From: Alloalcanivorax xenomutans
Lineage (GTDB): Bacteria; Pseudomonadota; Gammaproteobacteria; Pseudomonadales; Alcanivoracaceae
Length of the DNA stretch: 59,778 nt
NCBI RefSeq assembly: GCF_900217905.1
Contig: NZ_OBMO01000023.1
Coordinates: 5,617 to 65,394, forward strand
Direction: 5' to 3'
Position numbers and translations under genes: made by a program. The stretch's first letter is position 1; every line of letters starts with the position of its first letter. The notes beneath the pieces are model-generated. The model did not search any database, was not told where the DNA came from, and was given only the letters and a program-made list of their open reading frames with translations. Shown here in pieces: positions 25,800 through 35,072 of this stretch.

Positions 25800-27713
25800 T
25801 CAGCTGCTTTTCGCCTGCCCCCGGCTACGCAGCCACATCAGCACCGCCAGTACGATCGCCGCGGCCTGAGCCAATGCCCCCTGAATAGTGGGGAAGAAGC
25901 CCAGCCATTCAATGGTGGGCAACGGCAGATAGCGGGCGTTCAGGATGCCGGCTTCCTGCAGCGCGGCCACGCCCTTGCCGAGCAGGATCACCGACAGCAC
26001 CAGCAGGATCAGACTGGTGGCCTTGAAGAACAGCCCCAGCGGCAGCTTCATGCCGATGCGGAAGATCAACACACAGACCACGGCCAGGGCCACCACGGCG
26101 GCACCGAAACCATAGAACAGGTAGGACTGGGTCGCCGCGGTCACCTGGGTCCACAGCGCCTGGTAGAACAGGATGGTTTCGAACATCTCGCGGTACACGG
26201 AGATGAACGACACCACCGCCAGGGCCCATACCGTGCCGCCATCCAGAGCACTGTCGACTTTGTTCTTGATGTAACCCAGCCACTTCTGGCTCTGGCTGTT
26301 GTTGTGCATCCAGAAACCGACGTAGAACAGAATCACGGCGGCGGCGATACCGGCCACGCCCTCGGTGATTTCCCGGGTGGCGCCACTCAGGTTGATCAGA
26401 GTGGAAGCCACGTACCAGGTGGCGATACCGGCCGCCAGAGCCAGAATCCAGCCGTAATGAATGTAGCGGGTGGCGGTCTTGGCGTCGGCCTTGCGGGTGA
26501 AGGTCAGCAAAGCGGCGATGATCAGCAGCGCCTCCAGACCTTCCCGGAACAGGATGAAGAAACTGGCGGAGAAGGTAGCGGCGGCGCTCAGGCCGTCACC
26601 ACTGAGGATGTCCTCCGCTTCCTGCAGACCGGCGCGGGCCTGGGCCACCCGATCACTGACTTCCGCTTCCGGCAGGCCACGCTCGATGCCTTCGCGCACG
26701 GCCATGAAGCGGCGTTCGATGCCGCGCATGATGGCCGGATCCACGGCGGAGAGCTGCTGCTCGATCATCTCGAAGCCGTCCAGATAGGCGGACAGCGCGG
26801 CGGCACGGGCGGCGCCGGTATCGCCGGCGGCGTAGGCCTGCTCGGCTTCCGACAGCTTGCCGTCACTGATCTCGATGAAGCGGTTCTGGCTGAACAACGC
26901 CTTGGGTTCGGTGCGCAGGTAACCGGCGGCGTCATAGGCCTGGTCACCGAGTTGATTGCGCACGTCTTCCGGCGCCTTGGCGATCACCGCGTCCAGGGTC
27001 AGCGCGGTTTTCAACTCCTGCTCGTTATTAATGGCGGTCTTGCCGCTGGCGGCCATGTCCGGGGTCACCGCCATGCTGCCGACATAGAAGGCCAGCGCCC
27101 AACGGTCGGCTTCACTCAGGGTCTCTTCATAGGCGGCCATGCCGGTGCCTTCCACACCGCCGGTGATGGTGGTGTACAGCCCCAGCAGAGAACGGCCTTC
27201 ATAGCGGGCCAGCTCATGGAAATCGGTGGGCGCCGGCTCCAGCGCGGCACCGGCGGGGCCATCACCACGCCCTTCCTGGCCGTGACACAGGGCACAGGTG
27301 CTTTGATAAACTTCCGCGGCCCGCGCCATATCCGGCGCCGCCTTGGGCATCACCGGGATGCCGTAGACGTCCACCAGAGTACCGCGTATGGACTGGGCCA
27401 GGGCTTTCACATCGGCCTCCGGCGCCTTGTCGGCCACCGCCTGTTGCAAGGCGGCGGCCTGCTCCAGCAGGGTGTCCCGACCCGCCACGTCGTCGAGTTG
27501 ACCGATCCCTTCATGCAGCAGACGGGAGAACTCTTCCATCTCCACGTATTCTTCGTCGCTGACGATGGCGCCGTCCTGCACCGCATTGATGTAGTCGGCG
27601 CCGACGTATTCCACCAATTGCACCAAAGCGGTCTGGGAGGCGGCCTGAGCCAGGGATGACAGCAAAAACAGTACAACGAAAGCGCCCAGCCAGCGCTGAA
27701 GGGTTCTGGTCAT
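25800..27713 (-). CDS. Cytochrome c-FTR1 iron permease
   Basis: A 637-residue protein: signal peptide (1-25), helical domain, heme c site C140-ALC-H144 with a Met ligand candidate at 192, a long helical stretch, then a C-terminal FTR1 permease (seven membrane helices). Both FTR1 iron motifs are present, R390-EGLE and R507-EMFE. FTR1 proteins move ferric iron coupled to ferrous oxidation; here the oxidase/electron partner may be the fused cytochrome. The frame opens 57 codons earlier, but the ATG at 27713 begins the signal peptide. A Fur box lies 22 bp upstream, so iron limitation should induce it. No efeO/efeB neighbours. Confidence 0.85.
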   Translation of the reverse strand: MTRTLQRWLGAFVVLFLLSSLAQAASQTALVQLVEYVGADYINAVQDGAIVSDEEYVEMEEFSRLLHEGIGQLDDVAGRDTLLEQAAALQQAVADKAPEADVKALAQSIRGTLVDVYGIPVMPKAAPDMARAAEVYQSTCALCHGQEGRGDGPAGAALEPAPTDFHELARYEGRSLLGLYTTITGGVEGTGMAAYEETLSEADRWALAFYVGSMAVTPDMAASGKTAINNEQELKTALTLDAVIAKAPEDVRNQLGDQAYDAAGYLRTEPKALFSQNRFIEISDGKLSEAEQAYAAGDTGAARAAALSAYLDGFEMIEQQLSAVDPAIMRGIERRFMAVREGIERGLPEAEVSDRVAQARAGLQEAEDILSGDGLSAAATFSASFFILFREGLEALLIIAALLTFTRKADAKTATRYIHYGWILALAAGIATWYVASTLINLSGATREITEGVAGIAAAVILFYVGFWMHNNSQSQKWLGYIKNKVDSALDGGTVWALAVVSFISVYREMFETILFYQALWTQVTAATQSYLFYGFGAAVVALAVVCVLIFRIGMKLPLGLFFKATSLILLVLSVILLGKGVAALQEAGILNARYLPLPTIEWLGFFPTIQGALAQAAAIVLAVLMWLRSRGQAKSS

Positions 27714-27735
27714 GAGATAAGGAGCCCGAAAGAAA

Positions 27736-27750
27736 GCAGAATTATTCTCA
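27736..27750 (-). promoter_or_regulatory. Fur box upstream of the FTR1 gene
   Basis: TGAGAAT-A-ATTCTGC on the minus strand, a 7-1-7 inverted repeat with 13 of 15 positions matching the idealised palindrome. It is placed just before the permease start. Confidence 0.75.
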
Positions 27751-27817
27751 TTTATGGTCGCGCTCCGATGCGCAAAAGTCAAAGTGTTCTTCTCTGGTTT
27801 GCGATCTTTACTTTGGC

Positions 27818-28486
27818 TTATCCCACGGTGAAGGCTAGAATCTTGCTGATGTGCGCCTGGGGACGGCCGGATTCCTTTTGCCATTGGTTGAACGCGGCCT
27901 GGGCGGCGGCCTGATCGCGCTGGCTGACCGGCGGCTTGTCGATGATGCGATGGGACTTGAGCACGGCGATGACATCGTTGGTGGGGTACCAGGTATCGCG
28001 GCCGACCATGCGCAGAAAGGCGGCGCCGGAATTACCACCGAGCTGTTTGCCGCGCTTCTTCAGCAACTGCCACATGCCGACGGTGTCCTCCTCGGGCCAG
28101 CCGGCCAGCCAGCGCCCTACTCCGCCGTATTCCTTGCGCAGGTCCAGCACCAGTTGCGCGTTATGGCGAATCGCTTTCATCTTGCCCCAGTGCCGGATCA
28201 GGCGGGTGTCCTGCATGCGCTCTTCCAGCATGGTGTCGGGCATCAGCACCAGTTTCTCCGGATCGAAACCGAAGAACGCCTGTTCGAACGCTGGCCACTT
28301 GGCGTCCACCAGACTGTGCGTAAGACCGGCCCGGAACACACGACGGGTCATGGCGGAGAAGTAAAAGGCATCGTCAGGTTTACGCAATTGCGCCGGCGTC
28401 TTCACTTCCGGCAGCGCCGCCTCCACCGCTTTGAGGCCGCCCTTGCGGTTGACCGCCAGGGCCATCAGTTCCTCGAACTTGATCAT
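27818..28486 (-). CDS. Tag-like 3-methyladenine DNA glycosylase family protein
   Basis: A 222-residue protein with the DNA-3-methyladenine glycosylase I/HhH-GPD layout: FYFSAMTRRVFRAGLTHSLV, KWPAFEQAFFGFDPEKL, RHNAQLVLDLRKEYGG, FLRMVGRDTWYPTNDV. Classical Tag has a zinc site of Cys and His residues; no matching cysteines are present here (the protein has none), so it belongs to the divergent branch. It should remove alkylated bases, but substrate range is unknown. AGGAGAAGC precedes the ATG. Confidence 0.75.
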   Translation of the reverse strand: MIKFEELMALAVNRKGGLKAVEAALPEVKTPAQLRKPDDAFYFSAMTRRVFRAGLTHSLVDAKWPAFEQAFFGFDPEKLVLMPDTMLEERMQDTRLIRHWGKMKAIRHNAQLVLDLRKEYGGVGRWLAGWPEEDTVGMWQLLKKRGKQLGGNSGAAFLRMVGRDTWYPTNDVIAVLKSHRIIDKPPVSQRDQAAAQAAFNQWQKESGRPQAHISKILAFTVG

Positions 28487-28594
28487 GGTATTGCTTCTCC
28501 TCTATTGGGGCCGCCCCTTCATATACAGCATTTCCGCGCCCATGTAGAATCGGTTCCCATTCTTCTGTTTCGCGGATCAGGGCGAGAGATCTCC

Positions 28595-29824
28595 ATGAGC
28601 GGTTATCCTTTCAGGATCGGTAAGTCGGACAAACTCAAAGGTGTTTGCTATGACATTCGCGGTCCGGTGTTGCGTGAGGCGCATCGGCTCGAGGATGAAG
28701 GCCACCGGGTGATCAAACTGAATATCGGCAACCCCGCGCCGTTCAGTTTCGAGGCACCGGAAGAACTGCTCCAGGATGTGATCCATAATCTGCCCGACGC
28801 CACCGGCTATTGCCACTCCAAGGGCCTGTTCCCGGCCCGCAAGGCGGTGATGCAGTACAGCCAGACCAAAGGCATTCAGGACGTCTCGGTGGACGACATC
28901 ATTATCGGTAATGGGGTCTCCGAGCTGATCGTGATGGCCATGCAGGCCCTGCTCAATAACGGCGACGAGGTACTGCTGCCGGCGCCGGACTATCCGCTGT
29001 GGACCGCCGCGGTGCGCCTCTCCGGCGGCAACCCGGTGCATTACCTGTGCGACGAAAAGCAGGACTGGCACCCGGCCCTGGACGATCTGCGCTCGAAAAT
29101 CACCGACCGCACCCGTGCCCTGGTGATCATCAATCCGAACAATCCCACCGGTGCCAACTACGACCGCGCCCTGCTGGAAGACATGCTGCAGATCGCCCGC
29201 GAACACAACCTGATCGTGTTCGCCGACGAGATCTACGACAAGATCCTCTACGACGAAGAGAAACACACTTCCATCGCTTCCCTGGCGGACGACCTGCTGT
29301 TCATTACCTTCAACGGCCTGTCCAAGAATTACCGCGCCGCCGGCTTCCGCTCCGGCTGGATGATCATCTCCGGCGCCAAGCATCTGGCGGAGAGCTACAT
29401 CGAGGGTCTGGAGATGCTGGCCAGCATGCGCCTGTGCGCCAATGTGCCCAGCCAGAACGCGATCCAGGCGGCGCTGGGCGGATACCAGAGCATCGATGAT
29501 CTGGTGGCGCCGGGCGGGCGGCTGTGCCGGCAGCGGGATATTGCCTGGGAAATGCTCAGTGCCATTCCCGGGGTCAGTTGCGTCAAGCCCAAATCCGCCC
29601 TGTATCTGTTCCCGCGGCTGGATCCGAAAGTGTTCCCGTTCCAGGATGACGAGGCCTTTGCCCTGGATCTGCTGCGCGAGGAACACGTCCTGATCGTTCA
29701 AGGCACGGCCTTCAACTGGCCGGACCCGGACCACTTCCGGGTGGTGTTCCTGCCCCGGGTGGACGACCTGGAGGATTCCATCGGCCGCATCGCCCGTTAT
29801 CTGGATCGCATTCGCAAGAAGTAG
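28595..29824 (+). CDS. alaA: Glutamate-pyruvate aminotransferase AlaA
   Basis: A 409-residue class I aminotransferase. Evidence: KLNIGNPAPFSFEAPEEL near residue 45, INPNNPTGANY (substrate/PLP binding), FADEIYDKILYD, and PLP lysine in FNGLSKNYRAAGFRSGW. The AlaA branch makes alanine from pyruvate with glutamate. The frame opens far upstream through the antisense of the previous gene, but AlaA homologues begin at MSGYPFRIGKSDKLKG. GGGCGAGAGA is a weak ribosome site. Convergent with the methyltransferase gene, with a long hairpin between. Confidence 0.9.
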   Translation: MSGYPFRIGKSDKLKGVCYDIRGPVLREAHRLEDEGHRVIKLNIGNPAPFSFEAPEELLQDVIHNLPDATGYCHSKGLFPARKAVMQYSQTKGIQDVSVDDIIIGNGVSELIVMAMQALLNNGDEVLLPAPDYPLWTAAVRLSGGNPVHYLCDEKQDWHPALDDLRSKITDRTRALVIINPNNPTGANYDRALLEDMLQIAREHNLIVFADEIYDKILYDEEKHTSIASLADDLLFITFNGLSKNYRAAGFRSGWMIISGAKHLAESYIEGLEMLASMRLCANVPSQNAIQAALGGYQSIDDLVAPGGRLCRQRDIAWEMLSAIPGVSCVKPKSALYLFPRLDPKVFPFQDDEAFALDLLREEHVLIVQGTAFNWPDPDHFRVVFLPRVDDLEDSIGRIARYLDRIRKK

Positions 29825-29833
29825 ACGGCAACG

Positions 29834-29889
29834 TCGAATCGCGGCTCGTGAGCCGCCGTGGGACATCCATGGTCCACGGACCGCGATCT
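29834..29889. other. Long nested hairpin between convergent genes
   Basis: ATCGCGG pairs with CCGCGAT on the outside. Inside are GGCTC-GT-GAGCC and CCGTGGGAC with GTCCACGG. No T-run, so it may act as a bidirectional RNA end or a structural repeat. Confidence 0.55.
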
Positions 29890-30809
29890 TAGTCAGGCCG
29901 CCGATAACGATAATGCAGCACTTTCAATGCCGGCTCCGCGGCTTCATCGAAGCCCGGCGCTCCCGGCAGTACCGCCTCCAGAACGGCGCCCGGCAATCGT
30001 TCCTCCACCCGCGCCTCGATCCAGTCCCGTCCCAGCCAGGGCGCGTTCAGACACACCAGCAGTTCCGCCTCCGGCGCCAGCAGCTTGGACAGCCGCTCCA
30101 GTACCTTGGGGTAGTCCTTCTCCACCATGAAGCTGCCGCGCTGGGCGCTGGGCGGGTCCACCACGATCAGGTCATAGCGGCCCAGGCTATGCAGTTTTTT
30201 CCAACTACGGAAGATATTGTGCGGCAGATAGTGCACCCGGGCGTCGGCGAAGCCGTTGGCGACCTGATTCTCCCGCCCCAGGGCCAGCGCCGGCGCGGAC
30301 AGATCGATGTTCACCACCGATTCGGCGCCGCCGGCCAGCGCCGCCAGTGAGAAGGCGCAGGTGAAACTGAACAGATTCAGCACTTTCTTGCCCGCCGCCC
30401 GCTCCCGCAGCCAGCTTCGCCCGGGCGCCATATCGGCGAAGAACCCCAGATTCTGGCCCCGTTCGAAATCCAATCGGTAACGCAGGCCCCCTTCATGGGC
30501 CCAGTGCGGTTCCGGCACGGCGCCGATGATCACCCGGGTCAGCGCTGGCCGACGATGACGATGCTGAAACACCAGGGTGTCACAATCCAGTTCCGGCAGA
30601 ACCGCCCGCAGCCGCTGTTCCAGCGCATCCAGAGTGGCGGCGTCGTAGTCGTCGAACAGGGTCGCCATCAACACTGGCGGGAAGCGGTCGAGAGTCAAGC
30701 CCTCCCAGCCGGGCAGGGTTTTGCCGCGGCCATGAAAGAGGCGGTGCCGGTGGTCCTTCGGGGGAACCAAATAGGGATCGAGCTGGTCAATGGAAAAGGA
30801 GTGGGTCAT
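29889..30809 (-). CDS. Class I SAM-dependent rRNA methyltransferase-like protein (COG1092)
   Basis: A 306-residue protein: SAM motif KVLNLFSFTCAFSLAALAGG, acidic loop VVNIDLS, and DLIVVDPPSAQRGSF as the D-P-P catalytic block. This is the RlmI/RlmK-like set that makes m5C or m7G in 23S rRNA, but the N-terminal PUA/THUMP part is missing or reduced, so the substrate is open. The start at 30809 (MTHSFSIDQLDPYLV) was chosen by domain fit; the frame opens to 30926. It diverges from htpX. Confidence 0.75.
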   Translation of the reverse strand: MTHSFSIDQLDPYLVPPKDHRHRLFHGRGKTLPGWEGLTLDRFPPVLMATLFDDYDAATLDALEQRLRAVLPELDCDTLVFQHRHRRPALTRVIIGAVPEPHWAHEGGLRYRLDFERGQNLGFFADMAPGRSWLRERAAGKKVLNLFSFTCAFSLAALAGGAESVVNIDLSAPALALGRENQVANGFADARVHYLPHNIFRSWKKLHSLGRYDLIVVDPPSAQRGSFMVEKDYPKVLERLSKLLAPEAELLVCLNAPWLGRDWIEARVEERLPGAVLEAVLPGAPGFDEAAEPALKVLHYRYRRPD

Positions 30810-30997
30810 AGCCTGGGCATTCGCAGTCACGCCGGGAAAAGCGGGAGTATTCCGCTGCCGGACCTTGAAGGCAACCGCCCTGCCCCCATTTTCCATTGAA
30901 GTTTGCTCGATGTGGGGGCCCTCCACGTCGGGTACGCTGGTGTCCGGGCATCGGACCCATCAGGGCCAACAACATCAGTCAGTGGAGAAACATACCG

Positions 30998-31894
30998 ATG
31001 ATGCGCATTGCGCTTTTCCTGCTCACTAACCTGGCGGTGATCGTGGTCGCCAGCATTACTTTGAGCCTGTTGGGGGTGAATTCCTACCTGGCACAAAGTG
31101 GCACCGGGTTGGATCTGACCAATTTGCTGATTTTCAGTGCTGTCTTTGGCTTCGCCGGCTCGCTCATTTCCCTGCTCATTTCCAAGCCGATGGCGAAATG
31201 GTCCGCCAAGGTGCAAGTGATCGAGCAGCCCAGCAACGAAGCCGAGCGCTGGCTGCTGGCCACCGTCGATGAGCTGTCCCGGAAAGCGGGTATCAAGATG
31301 CCGGAAGTGGGTATCTTTCCCGCTCAGCAATCCAACGCCTTCGCCACCGGCTGGAACAAGAACGCTGCTTTGGTGGCGGTATCCCAGGGACTGTTGCAAC
31401 GCTTCCGTCCCGAGGAAGCCCGCGCCGTGCTGGCCCACGAGATCGGCCACGTGGCCAATGGCGACATGATCACCCTCAGCCTGATCCAGGGCGTGGTCAA
31501 CACCTTCGTCATCTTCGCCGCCCGGGTGGTGGGCTACGTGATCGACAGCTTCCTGCGCCGCGACGGCCAGGGCGGCCTGGGCTTCGGCTACTACATCGTG
31601 GTGTTCGTGGCGGAAATCATCTTCGGGATCGCCGCCAGCGTCATCGTCATGTGGTTCTCCCGCTTCCGTGAGTACCGCGCCGATGCCTCCGGTGCCCAGT
31701 TGGCGGACCGCCGCGACATGATTGCCGCTCTGCAACGGCTGAAAGCGGAATCCGAGGTGCCGAACCAGATGCCCGACAGCCTGGTGGCGTTCGGTATCAA
31801 CAGCGGCGTGCGCCGGGGACTCTCCGCCCTGTTCCGCTCGCACCCGCCGCTGGATGATCGGATCCAGGCGCTGAGCGACAAGCGCTACGGTTAG
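30998..31894 (+). CDS. htpX: Membrane zinc protease HtpX
   Basis: A 298-residue M48 protease: two N-terminal membrane helices ([38 protein letters not shown]), zinc motif H-E-I-G-H followed by VANGD, two more helices ([36 protein letters not shown]), and the third ligand in [10 protein letters not shown]. It degrades damaged inner-membrane proteins with FtsH. Length is normal. GGAG ten bases before the ATG at 30998 rules out the longer frame. Confidence 0.95.
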   Translation: MMRIALFLLTNLAVIVVASITLSLLGVNSYLAQSGTGLDLTNLLIFSAVFGFAGSLISLLISKPMAKWSAKVQVIEQPSNEAERWLLATVDELSRKAGIKMPEVGIFPAQQSNAFATGWNKNAALVAVSQGLLQRFRPEEARAVLAHEIGHVANGDMITLSLIQGVVNTFVIFAARVVGYVIDSFLRRDGQGGLGFGYYIVVFVAEIIFGIAASVIVMWFSRFREYRADASGAQLADRRDMIAALQRLKAESEVPNQMPDSLVAFGINSGVRRGLSALFRSHPPLDDRIQALSDKRYG

Positions 31895-31916
31895 GGCCAC
31901 CTACCCCACAGAGAAG

Positions 31917-32012
31917 ACTACGGAGTCTCCGTGGGAGCTTGCCTGCAAGCGAATAGTCCCAAACGCCAAGGCCTATTCGCCAGCAGGGCTAGCTCCCACA
32001 GCGGCTTCGTAG
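31917..32012. repeat. REP-like inverted pair
   Basis: GTGGGAGCTTGCCTGCAAGC faces ATTCGCCAGCAGGGCTAGCT. The two halves use different stems with the usual fixed flanks. Confidence 0.85.
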
Positions 32013-32162
32013 CGACCTCCGGGTTCCTGTTCCAGGGCCAATCCCCCCCTCCTTTTCCACTTCCCCGCCTGCCCCGCTCCGTGTAGGGTGACGCTTATAT
32101 AACTACTAACATGCCCAGGCACCCCGGCCTCACCGCCCCCGGGTGACCGTTGGCCGCTGTCT

Positions 32163-33269
32163 TTGAGTCGACATTCATTGGAACCCGGTTTTCGTTTGCT
32201 GCCCCGGGATCACCCGGATCGGGCCCTGCGCCTGCGCCGCCTGCTGATGGCGGTGTATTCCTATTTGCTGATGTGGGGCGGGCTGGCGATCGGCACCCGA
32301 CTGGGCGCGGTGGCGCCGGATCTGCCCCATCTTCCTTTATTACTGATACTGCTGGCGATCAACGCGGTGTTTTTCGTGATGATCCGCAGCGGCTACAGCG
32401 AGCGTTTCAAGGACCCCAGCCTGACCGTGGCGCAAATGCTGGTGGGCATCGCCGTGATCACGCTGATTCTGCACTATGCACGGGAGCTGCGCGGCGCCCT
32501 GCTGTGCCTGTACCTGATGCTGATGACCTTCGGTGTCTTCTCGATTCACCGGCGCCGGCAGATCGCCATGGCGCTGGTGGCGCAAAGCGCCTTCACCTTG
32601 CTACTGATTTACGAGTGGCTGCTGCTGCCGGGTCAACGGCAGTTCACCCTGATGTTCAGTCATTGGGGTATTCTGGCGCTCACCCTGACCTGGTTCGTTT
32701 CCATGGGCGGCCACATTCAGAGCCTGCAACAGCGTTTCCGCACCCAGCGCGAATCACTGCTGCAAGCCCATGACCGGCTCGCGCGCATCGCCGTGCGCGA
32801 CGAGCTCACCGGCCTGTATAACCGCCGCCACTTTCTCGAACGGTTTGATGAAGAACTGAGCCGGATCAGCCGGGAGCCAGCACCGATGTATCTGGCACTG
32901 GTGGATCTGGACCATTTCAAGCCGGTCAACGATACCTACGGGCATCAGGCCGGCGACGCGGTGCTACAGCGCTTCGCCAACGTCGCCAGCCACTGTCTGC
33001 GACGCACCGATGTGCTGGCTCGTTATGGTGGCGAGGAATTCGCCATTCTGTTTCCACGCAGCCACCATGAGGCCTGCCTGGCGGCCATCACCCGATTACG
33101 CGAACGGTTCGCCGAGGCGCGCTACGCCTTCGCACCGGACCTGCGGGTGACCCTCTCCTGCGGCCTCGCCGCCTACCAACCCGGCGACACCGCCCGCACC
33201 TTGCTGGAACGGGCCGACCAGGCCCTGTACCGGGCCAAGTCCGAAGGCCGCAACAGGGTCAGCGGGTAA
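32163..33269 (+). CDS. Diguanylate cyclase with N-terminal membrane domain
   Basis: A 368-residue protein: about six hydrophobic helices (residues 28-185, e.g. LLLILLAINAVFFVMI and MALVAQSAFTLLLIYEWLLL), then a GGDEF domain (ARIAVRDELTGLYNRRHFLE). The active site is G289-GEE-F. An intact R-R-T-D inhibitory site stands five residues before, so c-di-GMP product inhibition is expected. The start is a TTG, as no ATG precedes the first helix; an ATG at residue 29 would cut that helix. Signal sensed unknown. Confidence 0.88.
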   Translation: MSRHSLEPGFRLLPRDHPDRALRLRRLLMAVYSYLLMWGGLAIGTRLGAVAPDLPHLPLLLILLAINAVFFVMIRSGYSERFKDPSLTVAQMLVGIAVITLILHYARELRGALLCLYLMLMTFGVFSIHRRRQIAMALVAQSAFTLLLIYEWLLLPGQRQFTLMFSHWGILALTLTWFVSMGGHIQSLQQRFRTQRESLLQAHDRLARIAVRDELTGLYNRRHFLERFDEELSRISREPAPMYLALVDLDHFKPVNDTYGHQAGDAVLQRFANVASHCLRRTDVLARYGGEEFAILFPRSHHEACLAAITRLRERFAEARYAFAPDLRVTLSCGLAAYQPGDTARTLLERADQALYRAKSEGRNRVSG

Positions 33270-33352
33270 GCACGATGCACGCTCCTTCGCTGCCAAGCGA
33301 AGCGCCGCCCTGACAGCTTCCCGCCGAGAGACTTCCCGCATGATTGGTGACG

Positions 33353-33384
33353 CTACCGTGGGAAGCTGGCTTGCAAGCGAATAA
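33353..33384. repeat. REP half site
   Basis: CGTGGGAAGCTGGCTTGCAAGCGAATAAT, a single half site before the YecA-like gene. Confidence 0.6.
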
Positions 33385-33449
33385 TGCCCCGCCATGGCGC
33401 TTCCATCCGTGGCGCAAACCGGTATCCTTGCCCGCATGTGGAGGAATCT

Positions 33450-33980
33450 ATGAGCGATGTCAGCAACCCGAGTCTCAAGCAAACCATCGAAGGGCATTTC
33501 GCCAGTGAAGGCGAGGACGCCCCTACCTGGGTGGAAATTCATGGCCTGACCTGCGCCCTGGCGGTGGGGCCCTACGGGGGCCCGGAGGATTTCAACACCG
33601 CCCTGGAAAGCGAGCTGCCCGAGCCGGTGCTGGATGCCTTGGTGTCGCTGCGCGGCCGTCTGCTGACCGGCCTGTACAATGGTGAACGCACCACCCTGCC
33701 GTGCCTGCTGGATCCCTATCGGGAAGAGGACGGCAATGATCTGGCCAGTTGGTGCGCGGGCTTCCTCGCCGGCGTGTTCCTGCGCGAGGAAGACTGGTAT
33801 CAGGATCACGAAGACACCATGGCCAACTGGCTGCTGCCGGTGGTGTTGATCTCCGGCGTGGACGAGGACCCGTCCCTGGACGAACTGTGGGAAAACTCCG
33901 CCGTGGTCCGACAAATGGCCACCGGCCTGCCGGACCTGCTGGAAGAACTGGTGCTGCACTTTCAGACAGCGAATAGTTAA
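33450..33980 (+). CDS. YecA/YgfB family protein (UPF0149)
   Basis: A 176-residue protein with the UPF0149 blocks WVEIHGLTCALAVGPYGGP, LLTGLYNG and DLASWCAGFLAGVFLREEDW. No SEC-C metal-binding tail is present, so it is a short-form member. Function in the family is unknown. GGAGG at 33440-33444 sets the start. The stop codon lies inside a heptanucleotide repeat array. Confidence 0.8.
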   Translation: MSDVSNPSLKQTIEGHFASEGEDAPTWVEIHGLTCALAVGPYGGPEDFNTALESELPEPVLDALVSLRGRLLTGLYNGERTTLPCLLDPYREEDGNDLASWCAGFLAGVFLREEDWYQDHEDTMANWLLPVVLISGVDEDPSLDELWENSAVVRQMATGLPDLLEELVLHFQTANS

Positions 33981-33990
33981 CAGTTAATAG
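33966..33990 (+). repeat. Heptanucleotide repeat array 2, spanning the stop codon
   Basis: GCGAATA, GTTAACA, GTTAATA in 7-base steps. The first unit encodes the last residues (A-N-S) and TAA stop of the YecA-like gene. Confidence 0.7.
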
Positions 33991-34047
33991 CTGCGCGAGA
34001 ACGGACAGTTTGTGCTGAGAGTGAAGAGGCCGCGCCATTTTTTTGGT

Positions 34048-34090
34048 TTTCGCTGTTAACTATTCACTGTTCTCTATTAACTATTCATTG
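34048..34090 (-). repeat. Heptanucleotide repeat array 3, spanning the stop codon
   Basis: On the minus strand: ATGAATA, GTTAATA, GAGAACA, GTGAATA, GTTAACA. The first unit contains the stop of the UndA-like gene. It mirrors array 2 across the convergent gap. Confidence 0.75.
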
Positions 34091-34851
34091 AACTCCGGTG
34101 TCTGCTCTTCCTCTCTTTCCCCGCCCATCCGATAACAATCGTCCAGCGCCAGCAGGTAGTATTCCAGCCCGCGGCGGGCGGCGGTAAAGGCGCGGCGGCG
34201 GGATTCCGGTTCCATCGCCACACGTTTGATCAGCTCCATGGCCTCATGGGGATGGGCGTCGTCGTAACTGGCATGGGCGCGTAACCAGGCCATGGTATGC
34301 CGGTTGATCTCCGCCACTCCCTGCTCCGCGTAATGGGTCATGCCTTTCACCACGCGCTGGCTCCATTCGCCGGTGGCCCATTCGATGGCCAGGTTGGTGG
34401 CGGCGATGCTTTCCTCCAGAGTGCCGCGCTCGCCGATGGACCAGAGGTAATGGTTCACCGCGTCCATGGCGGCGGGCGGCACGGTGTTCTCCAGGATGGA
34501 TTGATCGATACCGAAGCCGGCGGCCCAGTCCTGATACCAATAGGCGTGCCGCTGCTCCACCTTGATGTTACCGATCAGCCAGTTCTTGCTTTCCTCGTGA
34601 CCGGGGAAAATGCCCGGCCGGGTTTTGGCCAATGCCAGGCCCATGTATTTGGGAAAATTTTCCACCAAGGGATAGAAGTGCAGCAACGCGTCGCGAAACC
34701 GCTCCGGTGCCAAAGTCCCCTCACCCATTTCCACGAACAACGGATGCTCAACCACCTGGTCCTTGTACGGCACCAGCGCCTGCCAAAAGTGTTGCGCCCA
34801 GGGTTCGTGATCGGTGAGTTGCAGAGCTTCCTTATAGCGCGCGACGGACAT
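34081..34851 (-). CDS. Heme-oxygenase-fold di-iron oxidase, UndA-like
   Basis: A 256-residue all-helical protein of the TenA/PqqC superfamily. A ligand set typical of heme-oxygenase-like di-iron oxidases is visible: E99 and H102 (KVEQRHAYWYQ), E157 (NLAIEWATGEW), H193, D197 and H200 (HASYDDAH). From memory UndA, which turns medium-chain fatty acids into terminal alkenes, uses E101, H104, E159 and H194, nearly the same numbering. So a fatty-acid decarboxylase is plausible; other members make pABA or process other acids. No thiamine genes are nearby, which argues against TenA. GGGGAGACC precedes the ATG. Confidence 0.65.
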   Translation of the reverse strand: MSVARYKEALQLTDHEPWAQHFWQALVPYKDQVVEHPLFVEMGEGTLAPERFRDALLHFYPLVENFPKYMGLALAKTRPGIFPGHEESKNWLIGNIKVEQRHAYWYQDWAAGFGIDQSILENTVPPAAMDAVNHYLWSIGERGTLEESIAATNLAIEWATGEWSQRVVKGMTHYAEQGVAEINRHTMAWLRAHASYDDAHPHEAMELIKRVAMEPESRRRAFTAARRGLEYYLLALDDCYRMGGEREEEQTPEFNE

Positions 34852-34973
34852 GGTCTCCCCTTTTTGATCGTTCCCGTGATCATCAAGGGATAAAGCCTAC
34901 TGCGCTCTTGGTGGTTGTGCCAGTGGACGCCAGGGCCGCATGGCTGGATTCCGGAATCATGAATTCGCGCTGC

Positions 34974-35044
34974 ATTCGCTGGCAAGCCAGCTTCCCACGG
35001 AAGGGACACGAAGCCGCTGTGGGAAGCTGGCTTGCCAGCGAATC
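34974..35044. repeat. REP-like inverted pair with a GCTGGC stem
   Basis: ATTCGCTGGCAAGCCAGCTT faces GGAAGCTGGCTTGCCAGCGA. Near-perfect complement around a short spacer. Confidence 0.9.
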
Positions 35045-35072
35045 GGCGTCCAGGCTCACTACCTCACAAGAG

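Noticed and set aside
27851-28594. N-terminal extension of the alaA frame
   Set aside because: It runs antisense through the glycosylase gene; AlaA proteins begin at the ATG at 28595.
34081-34851. Calling this gene a TenA thiaminase or regulator
   Set aside because: Six iron-ligand residues fit the di-iron oxidase pattern instead and no thiamine genes are near.
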